NCBI GenBank assembly: GCA_943787465.1
Contig: CALSMN010000001.1
Span: forward strand, 1-64,000
Direction: 5' to 3'
Length of the DNA: 64,000 nt
DNA from: an uncultured Bacteroidia bacterium
Lineage (GTDB): Bacteria > Bacteroidota > Bacteroidia > NS11-12g > UBA9320
Part shown: in pieces, positions 46,140 to 54,772 of the stretch
How the letters are laid out: each line of letters begins with the position of its first letter
How positions within the stretch are numbered: position 1 is the first letter of the stretch
Notes under the pieces: generated by a model
Databases searched by the model: none
The model's input: the letters and a program-made list of their open reading frames with translations, nothing else
Told to the model about the DNA's origin: nothing
Program-made: the position numbers and the translations under genes

Positions 46140-47615
46140 TCAATCAAAACTATAACTACTTCCTTCTTTTTGATCCATTATTTCTATGCCTGATGCTTTT
46201 AGATGATCTCTGATTTTATCTGCAGTTGCCCAATCTTTATTTTTCTTGGCGCTGTTTCTGATTTCCATAACCAAGTGCATGACGCTATCCAATGTCTCAT
46301 TGTGATTACTTTTTTCTGGAATTAATCCCAAAATATCAACTACAAATAAAGTAAATGTCTCTTGAAGAAGTTTAAGGTCGTGAGATGATATTTTCATCCT
46401 GTTGTTCTTAATTTCATTGACCCATTTAACAGCTTCAAATAAAGTAGCTATAAGCTGAGGTGTGGCTAAATCATCGTCTATTTGTTGATATAGCTTTGTC
46501 TTCCAGACATTAATATCCATATCACTAGATGGTGAAGCACATAATTTTTCAAACAAATTTAATGTGGCCATTAATCGACCAAATCCCTTTTCTGCAGCCT
46601 TCAGGGCCTCGTTGCTGAAATCCAACGTGCTTCTATAGTGGGCTTGTAGCAGAAAAAAACGCAGGGTCATAGGCGTATACGCTTGCTCCAACAAGTGATG
46701 GTTACCGGAAAAAAGTTCTTCTATCAAGATGCCATTATCTAGACTTTTAGCCATTTTCTGACCATTGATAGTAATCATATTATTGTGAAGCCAATACTTT
46801 GCTGGTTGTTTGTGGTTACACGCTATACTTTGAGCTATTTCACTTTCGTGATGTGGAAATAACAAATCCATTCCGCCAGCATGGATATCAAACTGTTTAC
46901 CTAAATATTTTTCACTCATTGCTGAACACTCAATATGCCAACCCGGAAAACCCTCGCCCCATGGACTGTTCCATTTCATGATATGCTCTTTCGATGCTTT
47001 TTTCCACAGAGCAAAATCGTTGGGGTTCTTTTTTTCATCTTGTCCGTCTAAATTCCTTCTGTTTTCCCCTGCACCTGCAATCAAATCTTCAATTTTTCGA
47101 CCACTTAATGCACCGTAATCTTGACTTTCAGCATACGCAATGACATCAAAATATACCGATCCATTGTTTTCATATGCAAAGCCATTGTTTATGATTTCTT
47201 GTACCATCTCTATTTGCTCCAAAATATGGCCACTAGCTCTTGGTTCAATACTGGGAGATTTGATGTTCATTTTTTTAAGAGCATCATGATAGGCGATAGT
47301 GTATCGCTGTACAACCTCCATAGGTTCTATATTTTCAAGCTTTGCTTTTCGTCCAATTTTATCTTCTCCATCATCAGAATCATTCAATAAATGACCCACG
47401 TCTGTGATATTTCTTACATAGCGCACTTTGTAGTTTGAATGTAATAAATATCGATACAAAACATCCATCATTAATGCGCCTCTACAATGTCCTAAATGTG
47501 GGTCTCCATATACGGTTGGTCCACACAAATACATACCTACAAATGGGGGTGTCAAAGGAGTAAACTCTTCTTTTGTATGAGATAATGTATTGTATAGATG
47601 CAATCGAATAGGCAT
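46140..47615 (-). CDS. cysS: Cysteine--tRNA ligase
   Basis: Charges tRNA-Cys. The class I HIGH-type motif is GDPHLGHCRG (about residue 37), and KMSKS appears as KMAKSLDNG (about 286). Zinc ligands include the N-terminal Cys in MYLCGPTVY and the CSAMSEKYLG region with HHESEIAQS. At 491 residues it is normal. A -7 box lies 4 bases from the ATG, suggesting a leaderless mRNA. M28 peptidase follows immediately. Confidence 0.96.
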   Translation of the reverse strand: MPIRLHLYNTLSHTKEEFTPLTPPFVGMYLCGPTVYGDPHLGHCRGALMMDVLYRYLLHSNYKVRYVRNITDVGHLLNDSDDGEDKIGRKAKLENIEPMEVVQRYTIAYHDALKKMNIKSPSIEPRASGHILEQIEMVQEIINNGFAYENNGSVYFDVIAYAESQDYGALSGRKIEDLIAGAGENRRNLDGQDEKKNPNDFALWKKASKEHIMKWNSPWGEGFPGWHIECSAMSEKYLGKQFDIHAGGMDLLFPHHESEIAQSIACNHKQPAKYWLHNNMITINGQKMAKSLDNGILIEELFSGNHHLLEQAYTPMTLRFFLLQAHYRSTLDFSNEALKAAEKGFGRLMATLNLFEKLCASPSSDMDINVWKTKLYQQIDDDLATPQLIATLFEAVKWVNEIKNNRMKISSHDLKLLQETFTLFVVDILGLIPEKSNHNETLDSVMHLVMEIRNSAKKNKDWATADKIRDHLKASGIEIMDQKEGSSYSFD

Positions 47616-47619
47616 AGCA

Positions 47620-47647
47620 CAAATATAAGTCCATGATTAACAATCAA
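47620..47647 (-). promoter_or_regulatory. Promoter for cysS
   Basis: On the minus strand TTG (47647-47645), a 17-base spacer and TATATTTG (47627-47620), 4 bases before the ATG. Confidence 0.55.
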
Positions 47648-47744
47648 AACATGTAAAATGGTAACATGCTTCGATTGCTTAAACTATAATCTAAATCTAT
47701 GTCCTTATTTTTTAAAGTAATTTATTTTTATGATTGTAGACCCC

Positions 47745-47752
47745 TACATTTG
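47745..47752 (+). promoter_or_regulatory. -7 box TACATTTG for superoxide dismutase
   Basis: Perfect TAnnTTTG, 21 bases before the ATG at 47774. Confidence 0.45.
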
Positions 47753-47773
47753 TTGTTAAAATAATTTACAATC

Positions 47774-48379
47774 ATGTCATTTGAATTACCCCAATTACCC
47801 TACGCCTATGATGCCCTGGAGCCACACATTGATGCCAGAACCATGGAAATACATCACGGAAAACATCATGCAGGTTATACCAACAACCTTAATGCTGCTG
47901 TTGAAAATACAGATCTAGCAAACAATAGCATTGAAGAAATTCTTAAAAACTTAGATTTAAACAATGCAGCTATAAGAAATAATGGTGGTGGATTTTACAA
48001 TCACACCCTTTTCTGGAATAGTATGTCTCCAAATGGTGGTGGACTTCCATCTGGAGATCTTGCTAATGCTATTAATGAAACGTTTGGCAGCTTTGATTCT
48101 TTTAAAGAACAGTTTAGTAAGGCTGCTGCTACCCGATTTGGAAGCGGATGGGCTTGGCTTTGTTCAACACAAGGAAAGCTCAGTATTTGTTCTTCATCAA
48201 ATCAAGATAATCCTTTAATGCCTACCATTGGTTGTGGAGGAACTCCTATTTTAGGAATTGATGTTTGGGAACACGCTTATTACTTAAATTATCAAAATAG
48301 AAGACCAGACTATGTAGCTGCATTTTTTAATGTTATTAATTGGGATGAGGTTTCATCTCGTTACGAAAAATCTAAATAA
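47774..48379 (+). CDS. Superoxide dismutase (Fe/Mn type)
   Basis: Converts superoxide to peroxide and oxygen. The metal ligands are visible: His in [11 protein letters not shown] (about residue 27), His in [12 protein letters not shown] (about 76), Asp and His in [15 protein letters not shown] (about 163-167). At 201 residues it is the usual length for the cytosolic Fe/Mn family. Residues near the metal do not let me separate Fe from Mn with confidence. A strong hairpin terminator follows 4 bases after the stop. Confidence 0.95.
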   Translation: MSFELPQLPYAYDALEPHIDARTMEIHHGKHHAGYTNNLNAAVENTDLANNSIEEILKNLDLNNAAIRNNGGGFYNHTLFWNSMSPNGGGLPSGDLANAINETFGSFDSFKEQFSKAAATRFGSGWAWLCSTQGKLSICSSSNQDNPLMPTIGCGGTPILGIDVWEHAYYLNYQNRRPDYVAAFFNVINWDEVSSRYEKSK

Positions 48380-48383
48380 ATTC

Positions 48384-48414
48384 AAAAAGGCAGGATTTAA
48401 ATCCTGCCTTTTTT
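48384..48414 (+). terminator. Terminator after superoxide dismutase
   Basis: Perfect inverted repeat AAAAAGGCAGGATTT / AAATCCTGCCTTTTT (48384-48413), ending in a T run. Confidence 0.9.
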
Positions 48415-48437
48415 ATACGATATTAATTCAAGTTATT

Positions 48438-48989
48438 TTGAAATTTATTAAGTGGTTATTGTATTTCCTTTCCTTAGGTGCATTCATTTGGTTTGTATAT
48501 TTTAAACCCATTGATTTTAATTTTAAAACGCTTTGGGATAAAGAGAATATAACGGCTGTTAATGCTGCAAGTGGTGAAGCAGACACTGCACAACAGCAAA
48601 TCGCTCAAAATATTGATCAAGTAAAAATTCAAGATGCCAAAAACCCAAGTGTTTTAACGAAAATTGACGATGAAATCATCGACTCACCTGCTAAAGTTGA
48701 AGATAATACAGAAATTGAAAACAACGAAATACCTGAAAAAATTCAACCTTCAGAAAGTATTAACTTACAAGACTCTTACTTGGTTTTAGTGGGTAGTTTT
48801 GGCAAACATTCCAACGCAAAGCGCATGCTTAAAATTGTTGAAAAAAATGGAATACGTGCTGTAATCAAAAAAATAGGCAAACTGCATCGGGTAATCATAG
48901 CGTCATCTAATACTGAACAAGAAGCTAATGTTGTGAAAGAAACATACAAGAAAACCTTTGGTGAAACTCCCTACGTGCTCCTACAATAA
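48438..48989 (+). CDS. SPOR-domain membrane protein
   Basis: A 183-residue protein with one N-terminal membrane helix (KFIKWLLYFLSLGAFIWFVYF), an acidic linker (about 45-110) and a C-terminal SPOR domain (about 113-183, SYLVLVGSFGKHSNAKRML... to ...PYVLLQ). SPOR domains bind denuded peptidoglycan at division sites. The start is TTG at 48438: it lies after the sod terminator and directly gives the membrane helix. The open frame reaches back to 48330, but that part overlaps sod and its terminator and is rejected. Confidence 0.85.
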   Translation: MKFIKWLLYFLSLGAFIWFVYFKPIDFNFKTLWDKENITAVNAASGEADTAQQQIAQNIDQVKIQDAKNPSVLTKIDDEIIDSPAKVEDNTEIENNEIPEKIQPSESINLQDSYLVLVGSFGKHSNAKRMLKIVEKNGIRAVIKKIGKLHRVIIASSNTEQEANVVKETYKKTFGETPYVLLQ

Positions 48990-48994
48990 ATTTT

Positions 48995-50644
48995 CTAAAA
49001 TTGAGTGGCTAGAGTAAATCTTAAGCCGCTGAACGCGGGTTCTAACCGGCATATGCCTCCCGTGCAATTTATTCCCTCAACCTGTTTTACATAAGCGGCG
49101 GTAAATGAGGTTGTTTTTACATTATACTTGATAAAAATTCCAGGATAAAAAAGTACTTGGTCAGCCAAGGTTGGGTTCACTACTCGTACTGGATTTGAAT
49201 TTATCATATTACTTATGGCTACTGTATACTTGGGCGAACTATTCCACTCAATAATTCCATGATAAAAGCTGCCTAAATCTTGTTCCGTATTTAGCATCTG
49301 AGATTCCAATCGAATACTGTTTTTACGGTTGATTTTGTACGTTATTTCACCAAACGGGGTAAGGGTTTCGACATTATCTATTTTCTTGGGATCTTTTCCT
49401 TCATATACCGCTTGGTTGTAGGTAACCCTTTGAAGCCCAAGCTTCCCTTTCCATTTCTTATTAAATTTATGTTCTACTTGTATAAATTTTTCATTAAATA
49501 ACAGTTGGTTATTAAGGTCTGTAATGTTCGAATAGTTAAGGGCTATATTCGTGTTTTTACTAATAGAATAAATCAATTCTGCTTGGTAAGCTTGTTCACC
49601 TACAAACTGAGCTGGAGCTTGATACCTCGCTAGCATTCGATAACTTGCCTGTCGTGTTAAAGAGGGTTGATAAGATATTATACCATTAAGAAGATTGGTG
49701 TATGGAGATACGCGAAAGGGGAAGTTTTCAATTCTACGGTATTGAGCGTTGACTCCAATAGCTTGATTCTGTTTTGCCCCTAATTTTCGCTTTGAATAAC
49801 TTATACCTCCTAATAGCAGAGAACCATCACTATTGTATAGGTTTCCTAAATTATCTCTTATGGATTCCGCCGTCTTATAGTTGTATTCTCCATTAAAACC
49901 GAAGTCTTTGTAACTTGCATTGAAATAACCGTTTAGAGCATATACGTTATATTTTGGAATAAAACGATCTTCCAATGATAGGGCGTTGATTTCAGTAACC
50001 AATGAACTCATCGTATTTTCATCTAGTGTTCTATTAACTCCTGATAATCCAAAATTCAAAACACTGCCATTATCGAAATTGAAACCTTTCTCGCTATTAA
50101 TGCCTTTAATAATCTGAGGAGAAGTTTCAAAACGTTCTGTTTGCGAACCCTTCTGTTTTCCTGTAAATACTTTAATAAAAAAATTATGGTCAAAGGTATA
50201 CTTCGCCTTAACACCCTCCATGGCGTAATCAATACCAATCAAACGATTTTCAAAAGCCCGGAACACTGCACCAGACCCAAATTGATCATAAAAAGAGCCT
50301 GCCGTAAGCTCAAGATTTCCTATATTTTTTTTGATTTGCCAAAAACCAATGCCCTGTCCCGTAAAACTTTCTGAAGGATTTAAAAGGTTGCTATTGTTGA
50401 ACAAATCATAGCGTGCTGCAAAATGAAATCCCTTTATGTCATAATTCAAAAATAACCAAGCCTCGGACGAACTAATTTGCCTACCATATTGTGGAGAAGC
50501 TGCTTCTGTTGCTCCTATGAGAGAATCTTCTAGAAAGACCGAAAAATTAGACTGAAAATTACCACTAAAAACACCCTGATCTTGGCCATAAATAAACGGA
50601 TTAAAACAAATAATTGCCAACCCTAAAAATACATACCGATTCAT
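48995..50644 (-). CDS. DUF6029-like outer-membrane beta-barrel protein
   Basis: A 549-residue protein from the ATG at 50644 (signal peptide MNRYVFLGLAIICF... ending IYGQ). The rest is alternating beta strands rich in Tyr, Asn and Gly, starting with GNFQSNFSVFLEDSL and ending in the outer-membrane-type strand GLRFTLATQF. It matches the DUF6029 group of Bacteroidota porin-like proteins as I remember them. The function is unknown. It is convergent with the SPOR gene (5-base gap) and divergent from pyrF. Confidence 0.75.
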   Translation of the reverse strand: MNRYVFLGLAIICFNPFIYGQDQGVFSGNFQSNFSVFLEDSLIGATEAASPQYGRQISSSEAWLFLNYDIKGFHFAARYDLFNNSNLLNPSESFTGQGIGFWQIKKNIGNLELTAGSFYDQFGSGAVFRAFENRLIGIDYAMEGVKAKYTFDHNFFIKVFTGKQKGSQTERFETSPQIIKGINSEKGFNFDNGSVLNFGLSGVNRTLDENTMSSLVTEINALSLEDRFIPKYNVYALNGYFNASYKDFGFNGEYNYKTAESIRDNLGNLYNSDGSLLLGGISYSKRKLGAKQNQAIGVNAQYRRIENFPFRVSPYTNLLNGIISYQPSLTRQASYRMLARYQAPAQFVGEQAYQAELIYSISKNTNIALNYSNITDLNNQLLFNEKFIQVEHKFNKKWKGKLGLQRVTYNQAVYEGKDPKKIDNVETLTPFGEITYKINRKNSIRLESQMLNTEQDLGSFYHGIIEWNSSPKYTVAISNMINSNPVRVVNPTLADQVLFYPGIFIKYNVKTTSFTAAYVKQVEGINCTGGICRLEPAFSGLRFTLATQF

Positions 50645-50704
50645 AAATAATTTGTAAAAGTAAATAATTCTGAAAATCCCCACTATTTTAGTTTTTTTTG
50701 AAGT

Positions 50705-51514
50705 GTGAATATCAAAGCAATTCGAAAAGAAATCAAGACTAAAAATAGCTATTTATGCGTAGGTTTAGATACTGATATTAATCGATTACCTGAAGGTTTT
50801 ACAAAAGACTACCGCGGAGTCATTGCTTTTAATAAAGAAATCATAAACGCAACACACGATTATGCTATTTCCTATAAGGTGAATACGGCCTTTTATGAAC
50901 AGCTTGGAAGCAATGGCTGGAAAGCACTTGAAAAAACAAGAGAAATGTTACCTGACAATGTCCTCAGTATCGCTGATGCAAAACGTGGAGATATTGGTAA
51001 TACAAGTAAAATGTATGCTAAAGCTTTTTTTGAAACACTTGGATTTGATGCTGTAACAGTAGCTCCGTATATGGGTATTGACAGTGTGCAACCTTTTTTA
51101 GAATTTGATAACAAATTCACCATTGTACTTGGATTAACATCTAATATGGGATCTGTAGACTTCCAAACTAACACTTTGTATCGACCTTTGCTTTATAAAA
51201 CGGTACTCAAAACTGTTCAAAGCTGGGGTACGGTAGACAATCTCATGTTTGTGGTTGGTGCAACAAAAGCAAGTGCATTAAAAGAAATACGAGACATTAT
51301 CCCTAATCATTTTTTATTAATTCCAGGCGTTGGTGCTCAAGGGGGTAGCGCTAAAGAGGTGTGTGTTAATGGTGTAAATGATCATGGTGGTTTGCTCATT
51401 AACTCTTCAAGAGGAATTATTTATGCTTCCGATAAAAAAGATTTTGCGGATGTGGCTAGACAAAAAGCTAAAGAAATTGCGTTAGAAACGAAACCCTATA
51501 CACAACATTTGTGA
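50705..51514 (+). CDS. pyrF: Orotidine 5'-phosphate decarboxylase (type 2)
   Basis: Last step of UMP synthesis. The catalytic Lys/Asp array DAKRGDIGNTSKMYAKAFF is near residue 90. The opening LCVGLDTDINRLPEG is typical of the type 2 (mycobacterial-like) class, as are PGVGAQGG and the SRGIIYAS phosphate loop. Start is GTG at 50705. The stop overlaps the GTG start of the DUF2851 remnant by 4 bases. Confidence 0.95.
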   Translation: MNIKAIRKEIKTKNSYLCVGLDTDINRLPEGFTKDYRGVIAFNKEIINATHDYAISYKVNTAFYEQLGSNGWKALEKTREMLPDNVLSIADAKRGDIGNTSKMYAKAFFETLGFDAVTVAPYMGIDSVQPFLEFDNKFTIVLGLTSNMGSVDFQTNTLYRPLLYKTVLKTVQSWGTVDNLMFVVGATKASALKEIRDIIPNHFLLIPGVGAQGGSAKEVCVNGVNDHGGLLINSSRGIIYASDKKDFADVARQKAKEIALETKPYTQHL

Positions 51515-51968
51515 ACTTTAAATACAATGAAAACCTACTCCAATACATCTGGGAAAACCAACTGTTTGATCATAAAAACCTGAAAACTACGGATAATCAA
51601 AGAATTACTATCCTTAAAATTGGTTTTTTAAATTCAAATGACGGTCCAGATTTTTGTAATGCTTCCATAAAAATTGGTCCAATTATTTTATTCATCACAT
51701 ACTTATAAATGCTGTTGCTCCTTTTATTTTTTTTTATGAAAGAGAAAAAATGGACAGAAATGGGCAAATTGCTTTAAATTATCTTTCTGCTATTCCCGCA
51801 GAGAAAAATAGTATTATTCAAAAATGGCAGTCAAAAGGTGTATATGCTAAAAACGCACTTTATACACAAGGATTATTACATTTGTATAAGAGCTATTGTT
51901 CATCTAAAAAATGTCTACGATGTAACTGGGGTAAAAAAATACTAGCTAAAAATCATGAGTTTAACTAA
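51511..51968 (+). pseudogene. DUF2851 family protein, internal-deletion remnant
   Basis: DUF2851 proteins are about 420-430 residues and function is unknown. Here the first ~55 residues are intact (ENLLQYIWENQLFDHKNL, GFLNSNDGPDFCNA) from GTG 51511. The next recognisable part is the family's C-terminus, in another frame: LINAVAPFIFFYEREK, then PAEKNSIIQKWQSKGVYAKNA and YCSSKKCLRCNWGKKIL. About 280 residues between them are missing. The junction lies around 51680-51705, where the N-terminal frame ends at TAA (51706-51708). It keeps the usual neighbour order (PspC follows). The C-terminal fragment alone is open from 51750. Confidence 0.85.
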
Positions 51969-52170
51969 AAACATAGAACATTACGCCTTTGGTATTTGCA
52001 CAGCACTTGGAGAAAAATTTGGAATTAGAACCAGCACCATTCGACTCTATTTTATTTATGTATCCTTCTTTACTTTTGGTAGTCCTGTGGTACTATATCT
52101 TGCTATTGCTTTTTGGCTAAATATTAGACACTATATTGTTGCTAGGAAGCATACTGTATGGGATTTATAA
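51955..52170 (+). CDS. PspC-domain small membrane protein
   Basis: A 71-residue protein. The PspC opening (HYAFGICTALGEKFGIRTSTIRLYFIY) is followed by a membrane helix (FFTFGSPVVLYLAIAFWL). Related to phage-shock PspC; in Bacteroidota this short form often follows DUF2851. It overlaps the end of the DUF2851 remnant by 14 bases. It is likely in the inner membrane; the stress-response role is only inferred. Confidence 0.85.
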   Translation: MSLTKNIEHYAFGICTALGEKFGIRTSTIRLYFIYVSFFTFGSPVVLYLAIAFWLNIRHYIVARKHTVWDL

Positions 52171-52238
52171 AAATCAGGTGTACAGTTTCTTGCTCAGTTG
52201 TGTAATTTACCGTTAATAAACGTTAACCCTTGGCATTC

Positions 52239-52246
52239 TACATTTG
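52239..52246 (+). promoter_or_regulatory. -7 box TACATTTG before the zinc-finger gene
   Basis: Perfect TAnnTTTG, 4 bases before the ATG at 52251, another candidate for a leaderless mRNA. Confidence 0.45.
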
Positions 52247-52250
52247 AAAT

Positions 52251-52706
52251 ATGCAACAACAAATAGCGTTATTCAGAACCACTAAAGGATTTCAACAAAA
52301 TCACAAAACCACAGCATTAAAATGTACTAATTGTAAACAAGATTTTCTCGCAAATCGAAAAACCGCTAAATTTTGTAGTAGCTCATGTAGGTCTCAATTT
52401 TGGATGTCAAAAAACCAAAAAAAAGTAATCACCATTGCAGTACCTATTGATATTGATGATGCATACCTAGAAAAAATTAAGGGCATGTTAGAAAATTATA
52501 AATCAACACCCAATTCTATTAATCCTTCATCCCTTCGTTCGCACCATGAAGAAATATTCGCCTCTGAAAAAGAATTGCGTGAATTTATGGCGCAAGCAGG
52601 ATTTTCTGATTACAAGATTCCAAAACACGACATGGGAATTTATTACGACAAAGGTTTGACCATTAAAAAAACCGACAACACTTTTGAAGTTAGAATTTCT
52701 GCTTAA
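52251..52706 (+). CDS. Small zinc-ribbon protein of unknown function
   Basis: A 151-residue cytosolic protein. Residues 24-50 form a treble-clef-type zinc site (KCTNCKQDF, then AKFCSSSCRSQFW). The middle part (60-100) is predicted beta then helix (VITIAVPIDIDDAYLEKIKGMLENY) and the C-terminus is mixed. The zinc motif resembles the MYM/YacG-like short fingers in small bacterial regulators, but I cannot name a family. It is transcribed alone, and convergent with the PaaE-like gene, with a 2-base gap. Confidence 0.75.
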   Translation: MQQQIALFRTTKGFQQNHKTTALKCTNCKQDFLANRKTAKFCSSSCRSQFWMSKNQKKVITIAVPIDIDDAYLEKIKGMLENYKSTPNSINPSSLRSHHEEIFASEKELREFMAQAGFSDYKIPKHDMGIYYDKGLTIKKTDNTFEVRISA

Positions 52707-52708
52707 AT

Positions 52709-53788
52709 CTATTCGAAAACCAAATCTACATCATCCGAAAGTGGGTGGGCTTGACATGTAAGTATGTAGCCCTCGTCAATTTCTGAATCGCTTAATCCCT
52801 CCCGTTCTTCCATGGATGTTTTTCCACTTCTTACTTTTGCTCGACAAGTGGTGCAAACACCAACAGTACAACTATAAGGTGGGTCTAGTCCTGCCTCTTG
52901 AGCGGCAATTAATATCGTTTGTTCTGGTTTTACAACAACATCTTTTTTTTGACCAAAAACCTCTATCTGAATGGTTCGTTCGGTCACCTCTTCGCTTTGC
53001 GTGACCTCTTGAGTGGGTACTATAAAGGCGTCATCTTTGGGTGGGGCGGAAAAATACTCCGTATGTATATTATCGTCTCTAACACCCATAGACTTGAGGC
53101 TTTCCACCACTATATCCATCATGGGTCTTGGTCCACACGTATAATATTGAGCGGTTGGATAATTTAATCCTAGGTGGGTGCGTGTTATGTCAGAAATAGT
53201 ATCAGATGTCAGATAACCCTTTAATCCATCCCAATTATTCATAGGGTTGTCCAAGGAATGAATGACTTTAAATTTTTCGCCGTATTGCAAGGACAATGAT
53301 TCTAATTCATCATTAAAAATGATGCTTTCTTCATTACGATTTGCGTAAATTAACAAACATTTACTGACGGGTTGTTCAACTAAAATCGTTTTTATAATGC
53401 TTATTAATGGGGTGATACCACTGCCTCCGCCAAAAAAAACATAATGTTTCGTACTTGGATTAGCATCTAAAACAAAATTACCCATGGGTGGCATAATATC
53501 AAGTTGATCTCCTACGCTCACTAAAGAATTTAAAAAATTACTCATGCGACCATCTGTTACTTTTTTAACAGCAATGGTTATTTTCTCACCCGTAACGGGA
53601 CTTGAACACATTGAATACGATCTTCTAATTTCTTCGTTATTTATACGTGCACTGAATGTAAGATATTGACCCGCTTTGTATGAAAATAAGGGTGCCATTA
53701 AAGCGGGGATGTCAAATGATATACTGACTGCATCTGAGGTTTCTTGATTTATTTTCGAAACCGGAATGGAATAAAATCCTGTAGGCAT
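52709..53788 (-). CDS. Ferredoxin-NADP reductase-type flavoprotein (PaaE/PaaK-like)
   Basis: A 359-residue electron-transfer protein with three domains. The first is an FAD domain with RRSYSMCSSP (about 56). The second is an NAD(P) domain with GGGSGITPLISI (about 117) and YTCGPRPMM. The third is a C-terminal plant-type [2Fe-2S] domain with the Cys pattern C-x4-C-x2-C (CTVGVCTTC) and a later Cys in ILTCQAHP. It is closest to the reductase of the phenylacetyl-CoA epoxidase. No paaABC genes are in the window, so it may serve another oxygenase or desaturase. Confidence 0.88.
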   Translation of the reverse strand: MPTGFYSIPVSKINQETSDAVSISFDIPALMAPLFSYKAGQYLTFSARINNEEIRRSYSMCSSPVTGEKITIAVKKVTDGRMSNFLNSLVSVGDQLDIMPPMGNFVLDANPSTKHYVFFGGGSGITPLISIIKTILVEQPVSKCLLIYANRNEESIIFNDELESLSLQYGEKFKVIHSLDNPMNNWDGLKGYLTSDTISDITRTHLGLNYPTAQYYTCGPRPMMDIVVESLKSMGVRDDNIHTEYFSAPPKDDAFIVPTQEVTQSEEVTERTIQIEVFGQKKDVVVKPEQTILIAAQEAGLDPPYSCTVGVCTTCRAKVRSGKTSMEEREGLSDSEIDEGYILTCQAHPLSDDVDLVFE

Positions 53789-53791
53789 AAT

Positions 53792-54772
53792 TTAATTTTT
53801 TATTAACTTTTCTAATATTTCAATTGCGTTTGTCGCTGCACCTTTTCTTAAATTATCTGCTACTACCCACATGTTTAATGTGTTTGGGTTTGACTCATCG
53901 CGACGTAATCTTCCCACAAAAACTTCATCTTTATCTTTTGCATATATAGGCATAGGATACTGATTATTTTGTATGTTGTCTACAAGAACTACTCCTTCTG
54001 TCTGGGTAAGAGCTTTTTTAACATCATTCATATCAAAGTCTCGTTCAAAAGCTACATTTATAGACTCTGAGTGCCCTCCGGTAACTGGAACTCTTACAGC
54101 GGTAGCTGTTATTTGTATGTCGGGAGATGCAAATATTTTTCGTGTTTCATTGACCAACTTCATTTCCTCTTTAGTGTAGCCATTATCTAAAAAAACATCA
54201 CAATGCGGAATACAGTTTTGATCTATTGGATAAGAGTAAACCATGTTAGAGGAAGACCCTTTTTTTCTCTCATCTTCCATTTGTTGAACTGCAGCTTTAC
54301 CTGTTCCACTAACAGATTGGTATGTAGAAACCACAATTCGTTTAATGCCATAAAGGTGATGCAACGGGTGAAGGGCTAAAACCATCTGAATTGTAGAACA
54401 ATTAGGATTTGCAATAATCTTTGCATCACCAATACTGTCTTGATTGATTTGGGGTACAACCAAAGGGCAATTATCATTCATCCTCCAAGCAGAAGAGTTG
54501 TCAATAACTACAATGTTACGAGCTGCAAATCTAGGTGCCCATTCTTGTGAAACATTTCCACCAGCAGAGAAAATAGCAAAATCTAAATCAAGCTTTACAG
54601 CTTCTTCAATTGTTATTGCAGCGTAATTTTTACCCTTATACTCGATAATTTTGCCACGATTTGTAGCGCTTGTTACAGGATAAAGTTCGTCTATTTTTAT
54701 ATTTCTTTCGCTTAATACTTTGAGCATCGTTCTGCCAACCATGCCCGTTGCTCCAACTATAGCTAATTTCAT
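53792..54772 (-). CDS. asd: Aspartate-semialdehyde dehydrogenase
   Basis: NADPH-dependent reduction of aspartyl phosphate, the branch point to Lys, Thr, Met and diaminopimelate. The Rossmann motif GATGMVGR is at residues 7-14, the active-site Cys in ANPNCSTIQM (about 128), SGTGKAA (about 160), and the late catalytic His region VPVTGGHSESIN. At 326 residues it is normal. The start overlaps the DAHP synthase stop by 4 bases. Confidence 0.96.
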   Translation of the reverse strand: MKLAIVGATGMVGRTMLKVLSERNIKIDELYPVTSATNRGKIIEYKGKNYAAITIEEAVKLDLDFAIFSAGGNVSQEWAPRFAARNIVVIDNSSAWRMNDNCPLVVPQINQDSIGDAKIIANPNCSTIQMVLALHPLHHLYGIKRIVVSTYQSVSGTGKAAVQQMEDERKKGSSSNMVYSYPIDQNCIPHCDVFLDNGYTKEEMKLVNETRKIFASPDIQITATAVRVPVTGGHSESINVAFERDFDMNDVKKALTQTEGVVLVDNIQNNQYPMPIYAKDKDEVFVGRLRRDESNPNTLNMWVVADNLRKGAATNAIEILEKLIKN

